From JBNPEO01 sp050490315 (GTDB lineage Bacteria; Actinomycetota; Actinomycetes; Actinomycetales; Micrococcaceae), in assembly GCF_050490315.1 (NCBI RefSeq), contig NZ_JBNPEO010000001.1, positions 186,001 through 250,000 of the forward strand: a stretch of 64,000 bases of DNA, read 5' to 3'. Each line of letters begins with the position of its first letter. The first letter of the stretch is position 1. Both the position numbers and the translations under genes were made by a program. Below, piece by piece: positions 17,044 through 24,081 of this stretch. The notes under the pieces are model-generated. The model saw nothing but the letters and a program-made list of their open reading frames with translations. It searched no databases and had not been told where the DNA came from.

Positions 17044-19386
17044 CTACTTCTCCGGAGTCTGGGTGGAGTGCTTCAACAGCACATCCAACAAGGAAATGGC
17101 CGCGGCCTTATCCAGTGGGTTGTTTTTGTTCCCGCATTTGGGCGACTGCACGCAGGAAGGACAACCAGACTCGCATTCACAAGCGCGAATAGCATCGCGG
17201 GTTGCCGTGAGCCACAACTGGGCCTTGTTGAAGCCACGTTCGGCAAAACCTGCCCCGCCAGGGTGACCGTCATACACAAAAATTGTGGGGTTTTCAGTAT
17301 CAGCATGAAGAGCAGTGGATACCCCGCCAACATCCCAACGATCGCTGGACGCTACCAAGGGAAGGAGCCCAATCGCCCCATGCTCAGCCGCGTGCAAAGC
17401 ACCGGGGAACTGCGCCTCAATCAAGTTCGCGGCCGTGAGTGTTTTGCCGCCCACCACAAACCAAACAGCCTTGGTGAACAAATCACGGGCACCGAGCTCA
17501 AGCGGCTCTTCACCCAGAATCTCGTTAGAAATCAGGGCCTTGCGTTGAAAGGAGACTACTTGAGTCGTCACTTTGACCTCACCAAAATGCACCGTGACGG
17601 GCCCCCATTCCATGGTCCGCGAAACTTCAAGGACCTCAATCTGGGTGACGTCTCGGGCCGTGGTGTAGTAGTCCGGATTGGCGCGCTTGACCACTACACA
17701 GTGCTGTTCTTCATCGAGCTCTTCCACCAAATAGCTCTCGCCCTGGTGAACATAGATCGCGCCGCGGTGAGCCTGATAGTGAGTCTGTGGCGAGTCCATG
17801 GTGCCCAAAAGCGAACCTGTTTCGGCGTCAACAATGCTCACCGGGCCGCCACCATCGGCGCGCAAGTTCACCATGCCCGCAGCGCTCTGGGCGTGGGTCC
17901 AAAACCAACCAGCGGGCCGTCGTCGCAAATATCCTTGCTCCACCAGCTGAGCCAGCAACGTCACTGCGGTGGGACCAAACAAGGGCTCTTCGCCGTTGCG
18001 CAAGGGAAGTTCCGCTGCGGCAGCGCACAAATGGGGACCCAAAACGTACGGGTTGGAAGGATCAAAGACCGTAGCCTCCACCGCTACATCAAAAATGGCT
18101 TCAGGATGGTGGACCAAATAGGTATCCAGCGGGTCATCGCTTGCCACAAAGGCGGCGATGGCGTCCTGCCCGGCCCGGCCAGCTCTACCAATCTGCTGAA
18201 ACAAAGAAGCACGCGTGCCTGGCCAACCCGCTACCAGCACGGCGTCCAAACCCGAGATATCGATCCCCAGCTCCAGAGCAGACGTGCTCGAAACCCCCAA
18301 CAAGGCGCCCGAACGCAAAGCCTGCTCCAGGGCACGCCGTTCTTCTGGCAAATACCCGGAACGGTAAGCAGCCACTCGTTGGGGCAAGCTTGGATGAACC
18401 TCATGCAAAAGCCGTTTGGCGATCGAAGAAATAGTCTCGGCTCCGCGCCGGGACTTGATAAAGGCGATGGTCCTGATCTGGGCAGACACCAAATTCGCCA
18501 ACAGATCAGCTGTTTCAGCAACCGCAGTCCGCCGCTCCGGGGCACCGTTCTCGCCCTTAAGCTCGGTCAGCGCAGGTTCCCAAAAAGCCACTGTGGTGGA
18601 ACCGTGCGGCGAGCAATCTTCACTCACAGCCTTCACCGGTGCACCAATCAACCGGCCAAAAGATTCCGCAGGCTCGGAGGCAGTGGCGGAGGCCGCAATA
18701 AACACGGGGGAAGCGCCGTAGTGCTCGCAGATGCGGCGCAAGCGGCGCATCAAGTTAGCCACGTGGGAGCCAAAAACTCCACGGTAGCTGTGGGCTTCAT
18801 CAACAATCACGTAGCGCAAGCGTCTAAAGAACCGTGCCCACCATGCGTGATTGGGCAGAATCCCAAAGTGCAGCATGTCCGGATTCGCCAAGATGACGTT
18901 CGCATGTTCACGGATCCATCGGCGTTCAGATTGTTCAGTGTCCCCGTCATACGTGGCAGCCCGCAGTGTGCCCAAACCTAAAGAGCGCAAAGCTGTGAGC
19001 TGATCGGCAGCGAGCGCTTTAGTCGGGGAGAGATATAAAGCGACGGCGCCGTCGTCGTGGATTTTTCCTGGCTCCGCGAGCACCTTGAGCTCTGAACGGT
19101 GAACGGCATCCAACATGGGTAGTTGATAGGCCAAGGATTTTCCCGAGGCCGTTCCCGTAGCAATCACCACGTGTTGGCCACCATGCGCCAAATCGGCAGC
19201 CTCGATCTGATGCCGGTACGGTTCGTGGATGCCCAGATTTCCGTAGGCGGAAACCAATTCCGGGTGAACCCACTGAGGCCATGCCGCATAAATCGCCTCG
19301 CGCGCTGGAATAACACGCACCGATTGCAGTTGCTCAGGCGCGTCTCCCCGGCCGAAGAGCGGAATCAACGAATCATGAACAGGCAC
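17044..19386 (-). CDS. DEAD/DEAH-box helicase with DUF1998 Zn-binding domain, MrfA/YprA type
   Basis: SF2 helicase of the MrfA group, implicated in B. subtilis in repair of mitomycin C damage. The 780 residues contain motif I ATGTASGKSLAYQLP, motif II IVDEAHSYRG, motif III ASATAS, the C-terminal helicase motifs LELGIDISGLDAVL and QQIGRAGRAGQ, and near the C-terminus the cysteine set CECESGCPSCVQSPKCGN of DUF1998. It converges on the tad operon, the same association as Rv3649 with Rv3654c-Rv3660c. The GTG start is weakly supported, since no clear RBS is seen. Confidence 0.92.
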   Translation of the reverse strand: MPVHDSLIPLFGRGDAPEQLQSVRVIPAREAIYAAWPQWVHPELVSAYGNLGIHEPYRHQIEAADLAHGGQHVVIATGTASGKSLAYQLPMLDAVHRSELKVLAEPGKIHDDGAVALYLSPTKALAADQLTALRSLGLGTLRAATYDGDTEQSERRWIREHANVILANPDMLHFGILPNHAWWARFFRRLRYVIVDEAHSYRGVFGSHVANLMRRLRRICEHYGASPVFIAASATASEPAESFGRLIGAPVKAVSEDCSPHGSTTVAFWEPALTELKGENGAPERRTAVAETADLLANLVSAQIRTIAFIKSRRGAETISSIAKRLLHEVHPSLPQRVAAYRSGYLPEERRALEQALRSGALLGVSSTSALELGIDISGLDAVLVAGWPGTRASLFQQIGRAGRAGQDAIAAFVASDDPLDTYLVHHPEAIFDVAVEATVFDPSNPYVLGPHLCAAAAELPLRNGEEPLFGPTAVTLLAQLVEQGYLRRRPAGWFWTHAQSAAGMVNLRADGGGPVSIVDAETGSLLGTMDSPQTHYQAHRGAIYVHQGESYLVEELDEEQHCVVVKRANPDYYTTARDVTQIEVLEVSRTMEWGPVTVHFGEVKVTTQVVSFQRKALISNEILGEEPLELGARDLFTKAVWFVVGGKTLTAANLIEAQFPGALHAAEHGAIGLLPLVASSDRWDVGGVSTALHADTENPTIFVYDGHPGGAGFAERGFNKAQLWLTATRDAIRACECESGCPSCVQSPKCGNKNNPLDKAAAISLLDVLLKHSTQTPEK

Positions 19387-19444
19387 GGCTATATTGTGTC
19401 ACCGACCCACAAATGAGCCGGGGACACGTACCGTGCGGCTGCCG

Positions 19445-20140
19445 CTACACCAACGAAAGGTTCTGAACTGGCTCGGTTGTTCCAGAAAAGACCATCACGT
19501 TGCACACTTGCTGCCAGCCCAAATGCGCATACAACTTCTGACCATCGGAGGACGCAAGCAAAAGGCCGTCTTCTACGTCATGCTCAAAAGCTTGGGCGGC
19601 AAGAGACTTCATAATAAAACTGCCCAATCCGCGGCGCTGAAATTCCGGATCAGTCACAATCGCATCAAAAACTGCAGTGTGGTTGACCACATTTACCCGC
19701 CCGCTTGCGGCCACCTTCTCACCGGCATGGACCACAACGTAGTGCACACCGTCCTTGACCGAAGTCGCTAACTCCAGATCGTCGTCGGGCAGCCAAGGGT
19801 CCTCGGTGTCCTGAGTGGCCATGTCAACGATCATCATGGTCTCCGACGTGGAGCTGACGTTCAGCCCCTTGGCAGCAGCCAAAGCCAGATAGCGTTGTGG
19901 GTCCTTGGTGAGGACAGACAACAAGCGTTTGTCGTTTTCCAAGGTCAGGGCCGCGAGAGCGGCGAATTCCTCGTCGGAAGGATCATGGGCGAAGTACTCA
20001 AACTCGCCATCCAAATTTTCACGCGGCGCTGCGTGGAAGCGTCCTTCCTTTTCTAACTTGTACCCCCGGCAACCAGCCCAGCCAGCCACCCAGACATCCA
20101 AGAGTCGTCCAGTGTCTTTGATCATGGTTTCGGTGCTCAT
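19445..20140 (-). CDS. GNAT-family N-acetyltransferase
   Basis: 231-residue protein whose C-terminal half is a GNAT fold: the acetyl-CoA binding motif A reads VTDPEFQRRGLGSFIMKSL, preceded by the strand AVFDAIVTD. The N-terminal 120 residues (AGWAGCRGYKLEKEGRF and so on) look like a substrate-recognition domain. The acceptor is not predictable. The start gives MSTETMIKDTG. It sits 107 nt from and divergent to trhO. Confidence 0.85.
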   Translation of the reverse strand: MSTETMIKDTGRLLDVWVAGWAGCRGYKLEKEGRFHAAPRENLDGEFEYFAHDPSDEEFAALAALTLENDKRLLSVLTKDPQRYLALAAAKGLNVSSTSETMMIVDMATQDTEDPWLPDDDLELATSVKDGVHYVVVHAGEKVAASGRVNVVNHTAVFDAIVTDPEFQRRGLGSFIMKSLAAQAFEHDVEDGLLLASSDGQKLYAHLGWQQVCNVMVFSGTTEPVQNLSLV

Positions 20141-20226
20141 GCTTCGAGGGTATTCCAGCTTCAGGGGATGCGACAGTGACTACCAGTAACGTATGGGTTA
20201 ACTCTCAGTCTTTACACAGATGCGCG

Positions 20227-20255
20227 AAGGCCACGTAACCTTTAAACGTGGCCTT
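20227..20255 (+). promoter_or_regulatory. Perfect 10-bp hairpin covering the trhO start codon
   Basis: AAGGCCACGT at 20227-20236 is exactly complementary to ACGTGGCCTT at 20246-20255, with a 9-nt loop. The GTG start (20248) lies in the 3' arm, and no Shine-Dalgarno is visible in the loop, so the structure could hide the initiation region. A regulatory role is inference. Confidence 0.5.
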
Positions 20256-21141
20256 AAACAGAATTGTTCTTTTTTACGGATTTACCCCCATCGCAGACCC
20301 GGAAGCTGTCCGGCTCTGGCAGCGTGCCCTGTGCGAGAAACTTGGCTTGCGCGGCCGGATCCTGCTGTCCAAAGACGGTATCAACGCCACAGTGGGCGGG
20401 GAGATCGGTGCAGTAAAGCAGTACGTCAAAACCACCCGCGAATACGCCGGGTTTAAGGGCATCGACGTTAAGTGGTCTGAAGGTGGCGCAGAGGACTTTC
20501 CACGTTTGAGCGTTAAAGTTCGCGAGGAGATCGTTTCCTTCGGTGCGCCCGGCGAACTCAAAGTAGACGACGCCGGTGTTGTTGGTGGCGGAACCCACCT
20601 AAAGCCCGAGGAACTTCATGCCCTCCTCGAAGAGAAAAAAGCGGCCGGGCAAGAGGTTAAGTTCTTTGACGGTCGCAACGCCTTCGAAGCGCAGATCGGG
20701 AAGTTCAAAGACGCCATCGTTCCCGATGTGGCCACTACTCAGGACTTCATCAAAGAACTGGATTCCGGCAAGTATGACGATCTTAAGGATCAGCCGGTGG
20801 TCACCTACTGCACCGGCGGCATTCGTTGTGAAGTTCTCTCAAGCCTGATGGTTAATCGCGGGTTCAAAGAGGTTTACCAGCTCGACGGCGGAATTGTCCG
20901 GTACGGCGAGACATACAAGGACAAAGGCTTGTGGGAAGGTTCGCTGTACGTTTTTGACAAGCGTATGCACCTTGAATTTAGCGACGAGGCCAAAACGATT
21001 GGTGAGTGTGTGCGCTGCAGCGCACCAACGAGCAAGTTTGAGAACTGCTCTAATCCCTCATGCCGGAATTTGACGCTGTACTGCGCAGAGTGCGCCGCAA
21101 GCCCGGAAACCTTGCGCTGCCCGGAAGGCTGCGCCGCGTAG
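20248..21141 (+). CDS. trhO: tRNA uridine(34) hydroxylase, rhodanese domain (TrhO/YceA)
   Basis: Oxygen-dependent hydroxylation of U34 in tRNAs (ho5U formation). The 297-residue length and architecture fit the family: N-terminal acylphosphatase-like domain (IVLFYGFTPIADPEAV), rhodanese domain with the catalytic cysteine in VTYCTGGIRCEVLSSL, and a C-terminal Cys-rich region (CVRCSAP, CSNPSCRNL, YCAEC). The GTG is the only sensible start because a stop lies four codons upstream, and the codon is embedded in a hairpin. Confidence 0.95.
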   Translation: MALNRIVLFYGFTPIADPEAVRLWQRALCEKLGLRGRILLSKDGINATVGGEIGAVKQYVKTTREYAGFKGIDVKWSEGGAEDFPRLSVKVREEIVSFGAPGELKVDDAGVVGGGTHLKPEELHALLEEKKAAGQEVKFFDGRNAFEAQIGKFKDAIVPDVATTQDFIKELDSGKYDDLKDQPVVTYCTGGIRCEVLSSLMVNRGFKEVYQLDGGIVRYGETYKDKGLWEGSLYVFDKRMHLEFSDEAKTIGECVRCSAPTSKFENCSNPSCRNLTLYCAECAASPETLRCPEGCAA

Positions 21142-21165
21142 TTCGCGCTAGCTACTGCACCGGCC

Positions 21166-21603
21166 TTACTTCGCCGGCACCAATTTGTAAGCGAAGAGCA
21201 ACGGCGCATCTACCGTCGTCGCGGTGATTTTTAGCGTCCCCGATGGCAGCGTGACGGGCACAATTTCTTTGTTGCCGTTGCAAGCTGCCCCTGCGTCGTG
21301 AACTGTGGCGCCACCTGATTCGAGCAAAAAGAATGCTTTACCTGTGCCTTCGCATGTGATGGTCAGAACGTACTTTCCGGCGCTGACGTTGGCCGCTGTA
21401 TGGACTGAAGGGTCCCGGTTGAGGAGCTTGTCCGCAAAGGAAACTACCGACGCCGGGTCCTGGGGCATCGCGGTGGCTTGCCATGCGGGAACGTCTACGT
21501 CGTTGATTTCCGGAGTCACCGAGCAGGCGCTCAGACCAGCACCAAGGAGTAGAGCGGTGATGGGAACAACCGTGGCAGCACGGAGCGCAGAGAATCGGGC
21601 CAT
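21166..21603 (-). CDS. Small predicted lipoprotein of unknown function
   Basis: 145 residues with a classical type II signal: basic start (MARFSALR), hydrophobic core ITALLLGAGL and lipobox LSAC. The mature part contains two further cysteines (TITCEGTG, GAACNGNK) that could form one disulfide and looks beta-rich. I do not recognise the family. Convergent with trhO (stop codons 24 nt apart) and divergent from the methyltransferase. Confidence 0.8.
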   Translation of the reverse strand: MARFSALRAATVVPITALLLGAGLSACSVTPEINDVDVPAWQATAMPQDPASVVSFADKLLNRDPSVHTAANVSAGKYVLTITCEGTGKAFFLLESGGATVHDAGAACNGNKEIVPVTLPSGTLKITATTVDAPLLFAYKLVPAK

Positions 21604-21690
21604 ACCTCCAACTTACCGCCGTGGAGCACCTGCAAGAATCCACGCCTAGTCCTTGCACCAGCCAGATCCCTGCGCAGATACGATGGAGCG

Positions 21691-23325
21691 GTGGAAATCC
21701 CCAACAGCAATTCCCTTGAACTCCTGGCCGATTTGGCCGCCGACTTACGTGCGGCAGCCTACACGCTCGAGGGGGTGGAACAGTTCTTGGGGGCCTCGGC
21801 ATGGGCAGCGCTGAACCGCGATCAACTCATTCCGGCGCTGCTGGTATCCGAGCAACACGACGCCGATCCGCTCTCGGTGATCGTCCAGTTGTGGCTACTG
21901 GCAAGGCCTCAGAGCGAAGAGCGGATCAACAACGCCTTCCCCACACTTGCTGCCGCGGGCCTCGCCGAGCTGGGGTTGGTAGAAGTCTCAGGCGCCAGCG
22001 AAAACGGCCCGCTGATCTCTGCTCTCGTTGATCTGCGTCCCTATGGTTGGGACGCAAACGCCGATGGTTCGGGCGGGGCAGAGTTGTGGGTGGCCAGTGA
22101 CCTTGGCGCGCATCAGCGGCCTGGGGTTCTCCGCAAGGACCACGTGCTGGGCATCGGCCAAGCATCTACCACTTTGGTCCAGATGACAGCCCGCAGACAT
22201 GTTGCCCGGGCCCTGGATTTGGGCACCGGCTGTGGCGTTCAAACGTTCCACTTATTGCACCACGCCGAGCACGTTACGGCCACGGATATTTCAAAGCGGG
22301 CGCTAGCTTTTACCCGGTTTAACATTCTTCTCAACGCCGCTGCACTGGAAGTGAACCCGGAAGCGCTCGAGGAACGTGTGAGCCTGCGTCTAGGTTCGCT
22401 GCTGGAGCCCGTGGAGGGGGAGTGCTTTGACCTAGTAGTTTCCAACCCGCCCTTTGTGATCACTCCCCGTGTTGCCGGCGAAAGCACGGATGAGCAGTTC
22501 ACCTACCGTGACGGAGGCCTCCCGGGTGATGACATTGTTTCGCAATTGGTGACCAGCCTGCCTAGCATCCTCAACCCCGGCGGGACGGCCCAGATGCTGG
22601 GAAACTGGGAGGTCGTTGAGGGCGCCACATGGGATCAGCGCCCCCGCACTTGGATCCCTGAGAACACCGATGCGTGGTTTATTCAGCGCGAGCAGATCGG
22701 CCCGGAGCAATACGCAGAAACGTGGTTGCAGGACGCTTCCGAAGGCCGAGATCCGCGACTTTATGCACAGGCCTATAACGCCTATTTGCAAGACTTCAGG
22801 AGCCGGAACGTAGAGGCGATTGGGTTCGGAATGATCTGGCTTCGCCGGCCAATGCAAGAGCCTGCCTACACCGGAGAAAGGTCCGACGGCGGCACCTCAC
22901 CTCAGCGACGCATCTTCCGTTTCGAGGAGATCACCTACCCGATTGAACAACCGACCGGTCCGCACATTGGGGCTGCGGTTGAACGAGCAGACTGGCTAGC
23001 GGCCCGCACCCTAGGAAACGAATATCTGGTGGTCGCCGAAGACGTCACCGAGGAACGCCATCAGCGCCCCGGTGCGGAACACCCTGGCGTCATTCTGCTG
23101 CGCCAAGGCGCCGGCCTGCGCAGAACCAATTTGTTGAGCACTGAACTCGCCGGTTTGGTCTCAGCCAGTGATGGCGAACTGACCGTGGGACAATTGGTGG
23201 AGGCGCTAGCGTCTTTGCTGGGCGGTGATGAAGACTTTGACCGGGACGCGTTTACCCGAAACCTCCTCCAGGAGACAGCCAATTTGCTCGTGGACGGTTT
23301 TTTGATCCCTGCGGAAACTGAGTAG
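21691..23325 (+). CDS. SAM-dependent class I methyltransferase (PrmC/RlmG-like, actinobacterial)
   Basis: 544-residue protein. Residues 1-160 form an alpha-helical N-terminal domain found in actinobacterial homologues; the catalytic domain has motif I ALDLGTGCGVQTFHLL and motif IV VVSNPPFVITPR, the NPPF signature of enzymes methylating amide or exocyclic nitrogen (glutamine of release factors, or nucleobases). A C-terminal domain of about 150 residues follows. The substrate cannot be chosen from sequence: N5-glutamine or rRNA guanine are both possible. GTG start. Confidence 0.85.
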   Translation: MEIPNSNSLELLADLAADLRAAAYTLEGVEQFLGASAWAALNRDQLIPALLVSEQHDADPLSVIVQLWLLARPQSEERINNAFPTLAAAGLAELGLVEVSGASENGPLISALVDLRPYGWDANADGSGGAELWVASDLGAHQRPGVLRKDHVLGIGQASTTLVQMTARRHVARALDLGTGCGVQTFHLLHHAEHVTATDISKRALAFTRFNILLNAAALEVNPEALEERVSLRLGSLLEPVEGECFDLVVSNPPFVITPRVAGESTDEQFTYRDGGLPGDDIVSQLVTSLPSILNPGGTAQMLGNWEVVEGATWDQRPRTWIPENTDAWFIQREQIGPEQYAETWLQDASEGRDPRLYAQAYNAYLQDFRSRNVEAIGFGMIWLRRPMQEPAYTGERSDGGTSPQRRIFRFEEITYPIEQPTGPHIGAAVERADWLAARTLGNEYLVVAEDVTEERHQRPGAEHPGVILLRQGAGLRRTNLLSTELAGLVSASDGELTVGQLVEALASLLGGDEDFDRDAFTRNLLQETANLLVDGFLIPAETE

Positions 23326-23371
23326 CCGTGCTACTAACTCCACGAGCCAGCGGCAAAGCTACAATCTAGGG

Positions 23372-23983
23372 ATGACCAAATCGAGCGTCCCCACCGGTGC
23401 ACCCGCGCGGCGTGCGGCGAAGATCGTGGAGATTTCTGATCCCCAAGCAATCCGGGCGCTCGCCCACGGTGCGCGGCTGCGGGTGATTAGCGAGTTGTAC
23501 TCCACCCAGGTGAGCCGCACAGCCACCGAGCTGGCCGTGTACACAGGTCTCACTCCATCCGCCATGAGCTATCACCTTCGGGCGCTCAAAAAGTGGGGGA
23601 TGGTGGTTCCGGCCCAGTCCGACGGCGATGCGCGCGAGCGCCGCTGGCGTGCCGCTGGCACTGACTTTGTGATCAAGTCAGTCTCGGGTGCAGGCCACCC
23701 GGAAATGGCGATCTTTGATCTCGAACTCGATGAGCATCGCCGCCGCGTGGTGGGTTTTACCAAAGCTCGGGACGAGAGTAGAGGTGCCGCGGATGGCGCA
23801 AGGCAACTTCCCGGCGTCGTGCTCTCCACGGAACTGATGTATCTCACTGACGAACAGGCCCAAGAACTGATGGACGGCGTGAAGACTTTGATCCGCAGTT
23901 ATGAGCTGGAGGACCCGGATCAGATCCCCGCGGGGACCCGCCGGATGGCCTCATTGTGGTCCTTAGTGCCCGATTCAAAATAG
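23372..23983 (+). CDS. ArsR-type winged-helix transcriptional regulator
   Basis: 203 residues. The winged helix-turn-helix lies at about residues 20-95: RALAHGARLRVISELY, then the recognition region TATELAVYTGLTPSAMSYHLRALKKW split over two helices. No metal-binding CxC pair is seen in helix 3, so it is not a typical metal sensor. The C-terminal half (LPGVVLSTELMYLTDEQAQEL) resembles the effector or dimerisation region of HTH_20 regulators. Target genes unknown. Confidence 0.85.
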   Translation: MTKSSVPTGAPARRAAKIVEISDPQAIRALAHGARLRVISELYSTQVSRTATELAVYTGLTPSAMSYHLRALKKWGMVVPAQSDGDARERRWRAAGTDFVIKSVSGAGHPEMAIFDLELDEHRRRVVGFTKARDESRGAADGARQLPGVVLSTELMYLTDEQAQELMDGVKTLIRSYELEDPDQIPAGTRRMASLWSLVPDSK

Positions 23984-23988
23984 CCAAG

Positions 23989-23997
23989 TTATCCACA
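23989..23997 (+). promoter_or_regulatory. DnaA-box-like site upstream of topA
   Basis: TTATCCACA is an exact match to the DnaA-box consensus TTATNCACA, 85 nt before the topA start. One isolated box can occur by chance, so function is uncertain. Confidence 0.3.
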
Positions 23998-24081
23998 TAG
24001 ATCGGCACAATTGGGCAATTTGTGGTGAACTAGGCCAGTATGGGCACATCGCCCAAGCAACATCTTTTCCGTAGGAGCATC

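Noticed and set aside
17011..18981. A 656-codon plus-strand open frame
   Set aside because: It lies antisense to the MrfA-type helicase, whose minus-strand frame has complete helicase motifs; the plus frame has no recognisable domain.
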